Positions 1 through 11,932 of a stretch of 64,000 nucleotides of DNA are shown here, in pieces (the first letter of the stretch is position 1; each line of letters starts with the position of its first letter). The DNA is from Escarpia spicata (lineage: Eukaryota > Annelida > Polychaeta > Sabellida > Siboglinidae). The stretch spans positions 49,686,592 through 49,750,591 of the forward strand of contig OZ023213.1 of NCBI GenBank assembly GCA_963995525.1. The letters are read 5' to 3'. Under the pieces are notes generated by a model, which had not been told where the DNA came from, made no database searches, and was given only the letters and a program-made list of their open reading frames with translations. A program made the translations under genes and the position numbers.

Positions 1-1422
1 ATTTGACTCTGTCAATCACAAACTGTTATGTAAAAAAATGGAATTTCTTGGTATTCGTGGTGGGGCATTTAACTTTTGTGTCCATTGATAAATGTAATTC
101 TACTGTGCGCAATATTTCATGTGGTGTCCCACAGGGTTCGATCCTGGGCCCCAAACTATTCATTCTATACGTTATTGATATGTGTAACATATCTAATCTA
201 GTAAAATACATTCTCTTTACAGACGATACTAATATCTTTTATGCAAATAGTAACATCAGTAAACTAAACGAAACTGTATGTAACGTTCTGGACCAAATGT
301 ATACATGGTTTGCAGTAAATAAATTAACTCTGAACATATCTAAAACCAATTATATGTTATTTGGAAATCGTATGCTAAACAAAGAAATTAATATAAAAAT
401 ACGAAATGTTAATATCGAAAGAGTAAGGGTCACCAAGTTTTTCAAAAAGTACAGCTTTAATGCATAGATGCAGTCATCTACTTGATAGAAATAGTACACG
501 TATTCTATACAGTTCTCTCTTTTTGCCGTATTTAAATTACTGTGCAGAGATATGGGGAAACACGTACCCAACAAATACTAATTGTATTTTCTTATTACAA
601 AAAAGAGTAATCCGCATTATATTTGGTGCAAGATGGTTGGATCATACAAACTCACTTTTCCAACAATTACACGTTCTAAAATTTCCAGATATCATAGAAC
701 TGAAAACATCATTATTTATGTACTAAGCTTACTACAGCTGTTTGCCATCAAATATTCAGTGTTTGTTTACTAGACGGGAAAGAGCATACTCAATGCGAGC
801 TAATCATGACCTAGAACGACAGAGAGTCTGTTCTACCATGCGATCAATGTCTCTTTGTGTAAAGGCAGTGCAATTATGGAATTCTCTATGTGATCATTTA
901 AAAACTACTAATACTATTACTGAATTTAAGCGTAAATGCAAGAACCTTTTATTTGAGAACTATCTGGTTGTGGAAATATAAATAAAATCATACACAAATA
1001 TAATCATGCCATTGAGGAAACTACAATATGTGTAAAGATGTGTACTTATCACATACTTTAAATTTTGAATATGCACATTTTCCATTGCATGTTTTCAATT
1101 ATTGTAGCTAGATGGTTAGATGAATAGCAAATTCGAATAATATAATATTGATGTCTCAAAATACATGTACCTATGTATGTGAATATATGTATGTATATAT
1201 GTGTGTATATGTATGTATATGTGTGTATACATGCAGATATATAATTATATATAAATATATGTCAGGGGTAAATTTACACAAAAGTCAATGACTTCGTATT
1301 TACACCCTTCAAACATTGTATATTCTCACTTGTATTATAGTTAAACTTGTTTGGTTGTCTTGTCTTGTATATATATTATTATCAATGTTCTGAATAAACG
1401 TTTATTCATTCATTCATTCAAG
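1..1422 (+). mobile_element. Non-LTR retrotransposon 3' fragment, copy A (decayed RT)
   Basis: Broken reading frames encode the second half of a Jockey/CR1-type reverse transcriptase. Visible pieces, in order, are an FDSVNHKLL block at the left edge, the GVPQGSILGP block, a catalytic YxDD-type box reading FTDDT, and the C-terminal LQKRVIRII and AVQLWNSL blocks. Frameshifts separate the pieces, and a stretch after VTKFF is missing compared with typical relatives. An AT/TG simple repeat at 1168-1262 lies in the 3' untranslated part. The element ends in ATTC repeats (about 1403-1422), a usual non-LTR tail. It is 5'-truncated by the window edge and not functional. Confidence 0.85.
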
Positions 1423-3860
1423 TTTCTTGAGTGGGTCCATTATTTGTTCACCCCTAATCAATTAAAATATCGGCCGTTTTACCACATTTCTCCATTAGAT
1501 ATGGGTACAGATAGGAGTCGCCATTTTTTGTGGGTGGGTCCATAATTGCCTCCCTTGAGCTGTGATATGCCGTTTTATTGGATTTCACCATATTTCAATA
1601 CAACATGTATTATTTGGAAACGGCAAGTCTAATACACGAAAATATTTAAATATAATGCGTACATATTCCCGCAATTTCTTTAGTTTGCCATATAAAAAAC
1701 ATTGTATTATAAATTATTTAAAAAAATATGGCTTTTACAGCACTTGCGTCATTATTCAATTGATCCTGCAGGGTGTCATGGAACAATCTTCACGTCTCAT
1801 GTCCAGTTCCAGCCATCTGCAATGGGTGACTACTTTTGGACCAGTGTACTGGTCAACCACATAAAACGTTGGTATGCTATACGTTTTGAGTGCTGCTTAA
1901 AAGCATCCTGCGTAGGTGGAATACCTACATGGCATTATTCCTTTGGCAGAATAACTTTCTCATTGCCTCGATAACGGAGACAATATTGCTACTCTAGTCA
2001 CAGCGTACAACTGTGAAGCGTTCCAGGAGTTGAACTGTCGTGAATCCAGAACCAAATGGATGTATGGATTCAGAGCCATATAAAATTAATGGTTTGATCA
2101 CTTCATGGCATGCATTCTAGGTTTATCATGTTGTCTCCAAACCATTGCCGAAGAATGCAGATGTCGTATTGCACCTCGGCTAAACCGTGGAGACTGACAA
2201 GGACGTCGACTTGTATGTTCACAAAGCATGACAGATGCCATTAACAGTACTATGAATAAAGTTATTGCCTCTTCCAAAGACTATCCAAATATTGCAGCTG
2301 AAGAAAACTATAACTAGCTCCTACATCCTAATTATCTGAAGCAGAAGGACACCCTTGACCACACTGCGTATTAAATATTGGTATTGGTCATAGTTGTACC
2401 TATTGATGACCACTGAGATTCCTGATGTGGCAAGCACTTCCTTTCAACCTGGATATTGGAGATTTGGTGGAGAGAAAGGCAAATAGCTCATGTTTCTTGG
2501 TGACATCGCGATGGAAGTATATCCAGTTTGTTGGCACCGTGTTGTCCCTGGGTACCGTCATCCAAGTCTCGTCACAACGCTACTCTCATGTGGATTACTT
2601 GATGCTTCTGGGGAGGTACGTGGCACCGACAATCTCAATACTGTTGGAGTGATTCATGGTGTGAGGTATGGTGAAGTTGTTTGTAGAAAGGAGACGGGAA
2701 GGACGGAGGGTACGGATGAGTTTCTTGTCTGAAAAATGCACACGTGTAAAGGTTCTTTGCTGCAAGAGGGTGTATAACCGAGGGAAGAGGATCAATACAT
2801 TCTTCAACATTACAATTTTTCCCGCCTGTTTGGTTTTGGACTGTGGTGTAGGGCATTTGTAGATGGCGAGTGAGCTCTTCTTTAATAGGACATGGATGGA
2901 TGGAATAGCGGACACCCATTGTCAATGGTCACCGATTTATCATTGTTGTCATATTAATCTTTGCCGATTACACGGGTAGTGTTTACTGTAAAGAATCTTG
3001 CCTCGTAATGCTGGCTTTACTCAACTTCGGGAGGGAATGCTTTCTCAAACTCTAATAATTCGGGCCCATGGACGCTTCCAAATTGTGTTGACTTTGATTC
3101 AAAAGAAAAAGCGTATTGTTCAAAGAAATAGCCAAAATGCGGTGTTTTCCGGTTTGTCACATATTCCATGAAACAAACTCAGTAATGCGGCATTTATTTC
3201 AGAAGGGGTGAACAATGAACCCCCAAATTTACACTGACGCTGATCAAAAAGTGAAATATTATTATTGAAGGAGCGACAGAAATGTGGTGCCTTAAGTCTA
3301 GTCTTCTTTTCCATTATCCCTTGAAAAAATGTATTAAAACGACGTATATTGGTTAACCGGGAGGGTGAAAATACATGGACCCACCTAAAACGTGCTGATC
3401 AACAAAATTGAAAGAGCCCAAATATGTTACAATTGTCTGGTCTGTCTCATGTGGCACGAGGAAGTGTAATAAGACATCACATGGCTAAGGGTTCGGTGGA
3501 GGGGGTGAACAATTCTGGACCCACCCAAAATATATGCTAATTCTAATCAAACATTGAAATCGTGTTGTTCTATGAAGCAGCAAAACAAGCTGATGCTTTT
3601 AGTCAGTAGGCCTAAGTCCCAAATAATCCCATGACCAATTTTTTTTATCATAAGGCATACTTCGGTCCAATAAGTAGTAAAAATGATGGACCCACCCAAA
3701 CAGTTTGCTACCTCCAATCAAAGAGTGAAATATTATTGTTTAATGAAGCAACACAAAATAGTTGGCGCTTTTATCCGGTCTGTACCATATCCCCTGGAAA
3801 ATATAGTAATATGCCATATATTCAAAGGGGGTGAAAACTTATAGACGGTGCTTTTATCCG
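1423..3860. other. Unrecognised segment with inverted degenerate repeats, copy A
   Basis: No open frame here matches a family I know. The left end (about 1428-1490 and 1530-1560) carries GGGTCCATTATTTGTTCACC-like sequence. Its reverse complement recurs several times at 3170-3850 as GGTGAA...TGGACCCACC. This inverted layout suggests a transposon with long subterminal repeats, but I could not define exact ends. A minus-strand open stretch at 2595-2915 is unrecognised and probably not a gene. Confidence 0.45.
3150..3850. repeat. Degenerate tandem repeat, units about 150-170 bp
   Basis: About five diverged units each carry a GGGGGTGAA...GGACCCACCCAAA core followed by CAATCAAA..GTGAAATATTATT. Cores lie near 3205, 3365, 3500, 3690 and 3825. 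The same block is at about 10780-11450 in copy B. The array looks older than the surrounding 40-bp minisatellite because its units have diverged strongly. Confidence 0.6.
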
Positions 3861-4075
3861 GCCTGTTTCCACCAAGTTGCTAAGGTACCTGACTAAAAGA
3901 AGCATCATCTACGTAATGTCCACAGTACATCAGTGTTTCCATATAGATAGGCGTCTGTAGGTCTCTATGTTGATTCTTAATGTTAATCTGTTGATAATGT
4001 TTTTTCTTGGACAATAGTTGGATATGGATAGGACAAGCTGTTTTAGTCATTTAAATGTGTATATATCCCACAATA

Positions 4076-4101
4076 GGGGAACGGCGTGCAAAGCGGGCCC
4101 C
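4076..4101 (+). repeat. 5' terminal inverted repeat of the outer TA-flanked transposon, copy A
   Basis: A TA dinucleotide (4074-4075) is followed by GGGGAACGGCGTGCAAAGCG and then GGCCCC. The reverse complement of 24133-24158 matches it at 24 of 26 positions and is followed by TA at 24159-24160. TA flanks and GC-rich ends fit the Tc1/mariner/pogo superfamily. The copy B counterpart is 11672-11697. Confidence 0.85.
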
Positions 4102-4334
4102 TTAAGCAAGATTTGTCATAAAATATATATTTTTTATTGAAACATGTTTTTCAACGTGATTATCTTATCCAGTTACCTGACTACGGCTGTAATTAAATAA
4201 GGCGCCCTATTGTCAAAATTACTATTTTTTTAAGATGTTTCAAAACACCCCCCCCCCCCATTTTTGTCCCGTTAAAAACGGGCGCGCAAAACAGGCCCCC
4301 TGCACATCAACGAAGACAACTCAACGACGACCAC

Positions 4335-5158
4335 GTTCTCTTCATTCCCTGTGTGTTTGAGTGGCTCGACTGGCGTTCTCTGCATTCCCTGTGTGTTTGA
4401 GTGGCTCGACTGGCGTTCTCTTCATTCCCTGTGTGTTTGAGTGGCTTGACTGGCGTTCTCTTCATTCCCTGTGAGTTTAAGTGGCTTGACTGGCGTTCTC
4501 TTCATTCCCTATGTGTTTGAGTGGCTCGACTGGCGTTCTCTTCATTCCCTGTGTGTTTGACTGGCTCGATTGGCGTTCTCTTCATTCCCTGTGTGTTTGA
4601 GTGGCTTGACTGGCGTTCTCTTAATTCCCTGTGTGTTTGACTGGCTCGACTGGCGTTCTCTTCATTCCATGTGTGTTTGACTGGCTTGACTGGCGTTCTC
4701 TTCATCCCCTATGTGTTTGACTGGCTTGACTGGCGTTCTCTTCATTCCCTGTGTGTTTGAGTGGCTCGACTGGCGTTCTCTTCATTCCCTGTGTGTTTGA
4801 GTGGCTCGACTGGCGTTCTCTTCATTCCCTGTGTGTTTGACTGGTTTGACTGGCGTTCTCTTCATTCCCTGTGTGTTTGAGTGGCTTGACTGGCGTTCTC
4901 TTCATTTCCTGTGTGTTTGACTGGCTCGACTGGCGTTCTCTTCATTCCCTGTGTGTTTGAGTGGCTTGACTGGCGTTCTCTTCATTCCCTGTGTGTTTGA
5001 GTGGCTTGACTGGCGTTCTCTTCATTCCCTGTGTGTTTGAGTGGCTCGACTGGCGTTCTCTTCATTCCCTGTGTGTTTGACTGGCTTGACTGGCGTTCTC
5101 TTCATTCCATATGTGTTTGATTGGCTCGACGGGCGTTCTCTTCATTCCCTGTGTGTTT
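4335..5158. repeat. 40-bp minisatellite inside the outer element, copy A (about 20 units)
   Basis: The unit contains GTTCTCTTCATTCCCTGTGT followed by a TTGAGTGGCTCGACTGGC half. Two main variants (GAGTGGCTCGAC and GACTGGCTTGAC) are interspersed, which points to growth in multi-unit blocks. The unit length is not a multiple of three, and the open frame on the minus strand is a by-product of repetition. Confidence 0.95.
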
Positions 5159-5962
5159 TCACTCGTGCTAGATTTTAGCACTTTCGTAGCAGGCGTTTTA
5201 TCCTGGGATTTATCTTTTGTCTGAAGTTGCCGTCTGTATGGACTTAGTGTGATAGGAGAAAGTCCCTAACGCGCACCCCCCCCCCCAAAGCGCCCCCATC
5301 CCTACCCTGGCGGATTGAACCAGCACAATGCAGGCGTTGCTTGTCACATTTTACGCATGCGGAAAAAAAAATTAGCACATTCGCGATCGCCTTGACACCA
5401 CACGACGTTCGATGAGTTTTATGACACGTTTTATCTTATTTTGTGCATTTAGTGGAAGGTCTGTCAATGCGCCAAATAATAATGATTACAGCTTACGATG
5501 ACACTGTCAGTATTTCAATTGTATGACCGAACCATACGCGAATACTATGAATTTCATTTATAAATACAATTTTGCAAATGGCCGATTTAGTGTCACTAAC
5601 AGTTTTCCACAAAGCGCACCTGCCCCATGTCCGCAGCAAAACTCATACAATTGGAGGTGCGGTTTGGGGATATTAAACTGTTTCGTGTATATCATAAATT
5701 AATTCATTTATTATGAAAATATAATGTATTTCTCGCGTTCTAGAAACAAATTGGACTAATACGCACTCTACTACAGTCACGGTTCACAGCCTGTGCGTTT
5801 TGGGGACCCGCAAATGTGACACAATTTAGGATAGACTACTTTAATTAATTTTCGTATGTTAAACCAGTTTACTTACAACTTTCTTGCGGATTCAGATAGC
5901 ATATTGCGATGATTGATTGTAATTTCCCGAAATTGAAACTATGCAACCACTGTTTATTTCAG

Positions 5963-6109
5963 ATGGGACGAGATCAACCACACCGGAAATATGGAGAGGC
6001 AGAATTACAGTAGGCCTTCTTTGCTCTTCAACATGGCGAATCATATAGAAGCGTTGAACGGCAATACGGAATCCCCAGGCGAACTCTTCAACGACACCAT
6101 AAGGACCAG
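5963..6109 (+). pseudogene. Pogo-like transposase exon 1 (HTH), copy A
   Basis: After a TTTATTTCAG acceptor, 49 codons read MGRDQPHRKYGEAELQ, then an in-frame TAG (6011), then ESYRSVERQYGIPRRTLQRH. The second part matches the psq-type helix-turn-helix that pogo and Tigger transposases use to bind their ends. The exon closes at CAG|GTAATT. The stop makes the product non-functional. Confidence 0.8.
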
Positions 6110-6389
6110 GTAATTGTTATGTAATTTATAAAAAAAATTGTCTGAAAATTAGATTTTCATAATTCAGTAGTCATAATTACAATAATTATTACCATTGCAA
6201 TAAAATGGGTTGCAACTCGGTCAATGTTTTATGCGTTCGAATAATATTACAAGTAATTTATATATAAAAAACACCACACCGCTTAATTTCAATTGCCATG
6301 GTGTAGTATTACCGTATTACTGTGTTGTTTCAAACTTTATAAAAAGGCTTATGTGAAGTTATCCATACAAATTCGGCTCTGTCCTACAG

Positions 6390-6504
6390 GTTCGAGCGCC
6401 AGGTCGGCAACTTCTAGGGAAATTTCGCCAGATCCTAGACACCGACTTTGAAGATATTATCGCCAACCATGCAATGAACATGCAGCAAAGGTTCTACGGG
6501 TTAA
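6390..6504 (+). pseudogene. Pogo-like transposase exon 2 (partial), copy A
   Basis: After TCCTACAG the frame reads LLGKFRQILDTDFED and MQQRFYGL. This corresponds to the segment linking the HTH to the CENP-B-type DNA-binding part of pogo transposases. The frame is broken at the TTAA insertion site and resumes at about 21238 with TTTELRQMAF, giving a continuous family match across the insertion. Confidence 0.82.
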
Positions 6505-7580
6505 AGGGGAAATGAAATGATTGAACAACCACAGCCCAAACATAAGAACATACCATTTACAGTACAAGTCACCATGATTTGACAAGTACAGCGTCACGGT
6601 ATATTTTAAATATTTTTTCAAACGTAGCTACTATCGGCACAGGGCGCCGCCATCATGGTCCAGGAGCGTGTGGTTGTACATCCGGTTTGATTGGCGAGAT
6701 GTCTCCCAAAGCTGTATACAGCAATTCGATAGGCGACGCAGCATAGCTCTCACAAAAACCGACGAAACGCACACAAACACATAAAAACAGAACAATTTAT
6801 TGCACTGCCTGGCTACTGGATATACTATAAATGCTAGTAAGCAACTTTTCACATACTTGATGAATTTGACGTGTTCGCCGGCGGCAAGATTGGCGAAAGT
6901 CTGCGGTAGTCACTTTCGAACGCCGATTGCAAGTCTAAATACGAAAGTTACGAGCATAAAAAGACATTGAACGTCAAAACATAATTCTTGGTTAAAGCCA
7001 CAGGTCCATCTCCAATCGATTTGTTTACATATAACTATGCATCGATGATGTAAAATTAAGCGAAATCGACATCATTGCCTTATTTGGAGGGTGAAGCGGC
7101 GCGTAGGAAATGACAAGCCGAAACCAGCTTGTTGTTGCCAAGGTGACTCGGCACTCATGAGTTCCGTTAGGTATCATTACGACTACTATATAGTCCCACA
7201 GTTCTATTTCAAAGTCTGCATATATACAAATATGACGTATGCGAAATTGAAATGTATTAAGAAATGTGAATGTAATAAAGTACAAATACGTGTGAATACT
7301 ATGATATAATTGGGAATAATGAGTGCTTGTAATCCGCCGATTTAGTTTACAGCAATTTGTGCCGGCGTGTTGCTACGTCGGAATACCGCAACGTCTACAT
7401 CTACGAGTCTATGTTATCGACTTAGTTGCTGGTGGGGAAATAAGGGGAAAATAACCGTCAAAATAATTACAAAAATAAATGTCAGCTACCGTAGCCAGTA
7501 TAACGTTTTGCGAAATAATGTCGTCATATATTAGTCAACATTAGCCACAGTCCGGACCAAGCCCTGTCAATCATGTATTG
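6505..7580. mobile_element. Kolobok-like transposon, 5' part, copy A
   Basis: Starts immediately after TTAA with AGGGGAAATGAAATG. The exact reverse complement of those 15 bases ends the element at 21219-21233. Only the left 1.08 kb is present before the duplication breakpoint at 7580. No transposase coding was recognised in this part. Compared with copy B it lacks about 42 bp near 6858. Confidence 0.75.
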
Positions 7581-7596
7581 GGCATTTGACTCTGTC
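7581..7596. other. Duplication junction with 13-bp direct repeat
   Basis: Between copy A (ending GTATTG at 7580) and copy B lie 16 bases. Thirteen of them, ATTTGACTCTGTC, are repeated at once at 7597-7609. The two parental breakpoints also share CTGTCAATCA (7563-7572 and 7605-7614). Short homology plus a short duplicated insert is typical of template switching. Confidence 0.75.
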
Positions 7597-9018
7597 ATTT
7601 GACTCTGTCAATCACAAACTGTTATGTAAAAAAATGGAATTTCTTGGTATTCGTGGTGGGGCATTTAACTTTTGTGTCCATTGACAAATGTAATTCTACT
7701 GTGCGCAATATTTCATGTGGTGTCCCACAGGGTTCGATCCTGGGCCCCAAACTATTCATTCTATACGTTATTGATATGTGTAACATATCTAATCTAGTAA
7801 AATACATTCTCTTTGCAGACGATACTAATATCTTTTATGCAAATAGTAACATCAATAAACTAAACGAAACTGTATGTAACGTTCTGGACCAAATGTATAC
7901 ATGGTTTGCAGTAAATAAATTAACTCTGAACATATCTAAAACCAATTATATGTTATTTGGAAATCGTATGCTAAACAAAGAAATTAATATAAAAATACGA
8001 AATGTTAATATCGAAAGAGTAAGGGTCACCAAGTTTTTCAAAAAGTACAGCTTTAATGCATAGATGCAGTCATCTACTTGATAGAAATAGTACACGTATT
8101 CTATACAGTTCTCTCTTTTTGCCGTATTTAAATTACTGTGCAGAGATATGGGGAAACACGTACCCAACAAATACTAATTGTATTTTCTTATTACAAAAAA
8201 GAGTAATCCGCATTATATTTGGTGCAAGATGGTTGGATCATACAAACTCACTTTTCCAACAATTACACGTTCTAAAATTTCCAGATATCATAGAACTGAA
8301 AACATCATTATTTATGTACTAAGCTTACTACAGCTGTTTGCCATCAAATATTCAGTGTTTGTTTACTAGACGGGAAAGAGCATACTCAATGCGAGCTAAT
8401 CATGACCTAGAACGACAGAGAGTCTGTTCTACCATGCGATCAATGTCTCTTTGTGTAAAGGCAGTGCAATTATGGAATTCTCTATGTGATCATTTAAAAA
8501 CTACTAATACTATTACTGAATTTAAGCGTAAATGCAAGAACCTTTTATTTGAGAACTATCTGGTTGTGGAAATATAAATAAAATCATACACAAATATAAT
8601 CATGCCATTGAGGAAACTACAATATGTGTAAAGATGTGTACTTATCACATACTTTAAATTTTGAATATGCACATTTTCCATTGCATGTTTTCAATTATTG
8701 TAGCTAGATGGTTAGATGAATAGCAAATTCGAATAATATAATATTGATGTCTCAAAATACATGTACCTATGTATGTGAATATATGTATGTATATATGTGT
8801 GTATATGTATGTATATGTGTGTATACATGCAGATATATAATTATATATAAATATATGTCAGGGGTAAATTTACACAAAAGTCAATGACTTCGTATTTACA
8901 CCCTTCAAACATTGTATATTCTCACTTGTATTATAGTTAAACTTGTTTGGTTGTCTTGTCTTGTATATATATTATTATCAATGTTCTGAATAAACGTTTA
9001 TTCATTCATTCATTCAAG
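7597..9018 (+). mobile_element. Non-LTR retrotransposon 3' fragment, copy B (decayed RT)
   Basis: The counterpart of 1-1422, with the same frameshifts and missing segment. The catalytic box reads FADDT, the common family form, while copy A has FTDDT. The upstream 13-bp duplication further breaks the FDSVNH block. It ends in ATTC repeats at about 8999-9018. Confidence 0.85.
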
Positions 9019-11456
9019 TTTCTTGAGTGGGTCCATTATTTGTTCACCCCTAATCAATTAAAATATCGGCCGTTTTACCACATTTCTCCATTATATATGG
9101 GTACAGATAGGAGTCGCCATTTTTTGTGGGTGGGTCCATAATTGCCTCCCTTGAGCTGTGATATGCCGTTTTATTGGATTTCACCATATTTCAATACAAC
9201 ATGTATTATTTGGAAACGGCAAGTCTAATACACGAAAATATATAAATATAATGCGTACATATTCCCGCAATTTCTTTAGTTTGCCATATAAAAAACATTG
9301 TATTCTAAATTATTTAAAAAAATAAGGCTTTTACAGCACTTGCGTCATTATTCAATTGATCCTGCAGGGTGTCATGGAACAATCTTCACGTCTCATGTCC
9401 AGTTCCAGCCATCTGCAATGGGTGACTACTTTTGGACCAGTGTACTGGTCAACCACATAAAACGTTGGTATGCTATACGTTTTGAGTGCTGCTTAAAAGC
9501 ATCCTGCGTATGTGGAATACCTACATGGCATTATTCCTTTGGCAGAATAACTTTCTCATTGCCTCGATAACGGAGACAATATTGCTACTCTAGTCACAGC
9601 GTACAACTGTGAAGCGTTCCAGGAGTTGAACTGTCGTGAATCCAGAACCAAATGGATGTATGGATTCAGAGCCATATAAAATTAATGGTTTGATCACTTC
9701 ATGGCATGCATTCTAGGTTTATCATGTTGTCTCCAAACCATTGCCGAAGAATGCAGATGTCGTATTGCACCTTGGCTAAACCGTGGAGACTGACAAGGAC
9801 GTCGACTTGTATGTTCACAAAGCATGACAGATGCCATTAACAGTACTATGAATAAAGTTATTGCCTCTTCCAAAGACTATCCAAATATTGCAGCTGAAGA
9901 AAACTATAACTAGCTCCTACATCCTAATTATCTGAAGCAGAAGGACACCCTTGACCACACTGCGTATTAAATATTGGTATTGGTCATAGTTGTACCTATT
10001 GATGACCACTGAGATTCCTGATGTGGCAAGCACTTCCTTTCAACCTGGATATTGGAGATTTGGTGGAGAGAAATGCAAATAGCTCATGTTTCTTGGTGAC
10101 ATCGCGATGGAAGTATATCCAGTTTGTTGGCACCGTGTTGTCCCTGGGTAACGTCATCCAAGTCTCGTTACAACGCTACTCTCTTGTGGATTACTTGACG
10201 CTTCTGGGGAGGTACGTGTCACAGACAATCTCAATACTGTTGGGGTGATTCGTGATGTGAGGAATGGTGAAGTTGTTTGTAGAAAGGAGATGTGGAGGAC
10301 GGAGGGTACGGATGAGTTTCTTGTCTGAAAAATGCACACGTGTAAAGGTTCTTTGCTGCAAGACGGTGTATAACCGAGGGAAGAGGATCAATCAGTTCTT
10401 CAACATTAAAATTTGTCCCGCCTGTTTGGTTTTGGACTGTGGTGTAGGGCATTTGTAGATGGCGAGTGAGCTCTTATTTAATGGGACATGGATGGATGGA
10501 ATAGCTGACACCCATTGTCAACGGTCACCGATTTATCATTGTTGTCGTACTAATCTTTGCCGATAACACGGGCAGTGTTTACTGTAAAGAATCTTGCCTC
10601 GTGATGCTCGCTTTACTCAACTTCGGGAAGGAATGCTTTCTCAAACTCTGATAATTCGGGCCCATGGACGCTTCCAAATTATGTTGACTTTGATTCAAAA
10701 GAAAAAGCGTATTGTTAAAAGAAATAGCCAAAATGTGTTGTTTTCCGGTTTGTCAGATATTCCATGAAACAAACTCAGTAATGCGGCATTTATTTCAGAA
10801 GGGGTGAACAATGAACCCCCAAATTTACACTGACGCTGATCAAAAAGTGAAATATTATTATTGAAGGAGCGACAGAAATGTGGTGCCTTAAGTCTAGTCT
10901 TCTTTTCCATTATCCCTTGAAAAAATGTATTAAAACGACGTATATTGGTTAACCGGGAGGGTGAAAATACATGGACCCACCTAAAACGTGCTGATCAACA
11001 AAATTGAAAGAGCCCAAATATGTTACAATTGTCTGGTCTGTCTCATGTGGCACGAGGAAGTGTAATAAGACATCACATGGCTAAGGGTTCGGTGGAGGGG
11101 GTGAACAATTCTGGACCCACCCAAAATATATGCTAATTCTAATCAAACATTGAAATCGTGTTGTTCTATGAAGCAGCAAAACAAGCTGATGCTTTTAGTC
11201 AGTAGGCCTAAGTCCCAAATAATCCCATGACCAATTTTTTTTATCATAAGGCATACTTCGGTCCAATAAGTTGTAAAAATGATGGACCCACCCAAACAGT
11301 TTGCTACCTCCAATCAAAGAGTGAAATATTATTGTTTAATGAAGCAACACAAAATAGTTGGCGCTTTTATCCGGTCTGTACCATATCCCCTGGAAAATAT
11401 AGTAATATGCCATATATTCAAAGGGGGTGAAAACTTATAGACGGTGCTTTTATCCG
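9019..11456. other. Unrecognised segment with inverted degenerate repeats, copy B
   Basis: Counterpart of 1423-3860 with scattered substitutions, some of which shorten the open stretches seen in copy A. That is expected if the segment is not coding. The GGACCCACC-type degenerate array is at about 10780-11450. Confidence 0.45.
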
Positions 11457-11932
11457 GCCTGTTTCCACCAAGTTGCTAAGGTACCTGACTAAAAGAAGCA
11501 TCATCTACGTAATGTCCACAGTACATCAGTGTTTCCATATAGATAGGCGTCTGTAGGTCTCTATGTTGATTCTTAATGTTAATCTGTTGATAATGTTTTT
11601 TCTTGGACAATAGTTGGATATGGATAGGACAAGCCGTTTTAGTCATTTAAATGTGTATATATCCCACAATAGGGGAACGGCGTGCAAAGCGGGCCCCTTA
11701 AGCAAGATTTGTCATAAAATATATATTTTTTATTGAAACATGTTTTTCAACGTGATTATCTTATCCAGTTACCTGACTACGGTTGTAATTAAATAAGGCG
11801 CCCTATTGTCAAAATTACTATTTTTAAAAGATGTTTCAAAACACCCCCCCCCCCCCGATTTTTGTCCCGTTAAAAACGGGCGCGCAAAACAGGCCCCCTG
11901 CACATCAACGAAGACAACTCAACGACGACCAC

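Larger units (their letters stand above)
5255..6504 (+). mobile_element. Pogo/Tigger-like transposon, 5' part, copy A
   Basis: The element starts after TA (5253-5254) with the inverted repeat GGAGAAAGTCCCTAACGCGC. This pairs with 23179-23200 at the far end of the nest (20 of 22 positions). Subterminal AAAGCGC/GCGCTTT motifs recur at about 5288, 5613 and 5660. Two transposase exons follow. The element is cut at TTAA (6501-6504), where the Kolobok-like element begins. Confidence 0.85.
1..7580. repeat. Tandem segmental duplication, copy A (left edge cut by window)
   Basis: This stretch matches 7597-16086 in the same order and orientation with only scattered single-base and short indel differences. 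It contains a non-LTR retrotransposon tail, an unrecognised segment, a 40-bp minisatellite, the 5' end of a pogo-like element and the 5' end of a Kolobok-like element. The offset is 7596 bp at the left and about 8506 bp at the right. Nearly all of that difference comes from the minisatellite, which has about 20 units here and about 42 in copy B. Such high identity means a recent duplication, or two haplotypes assembled in tandem; the sequence alone cannot separate these. Confidence 0.93.

Noticed and set aside
2595..2925. Minus-strand frames of about 100 codons in copy A
   Set aside because: They are disrupted or shortened in the near-identical copy B (10154-10452), with no family match.
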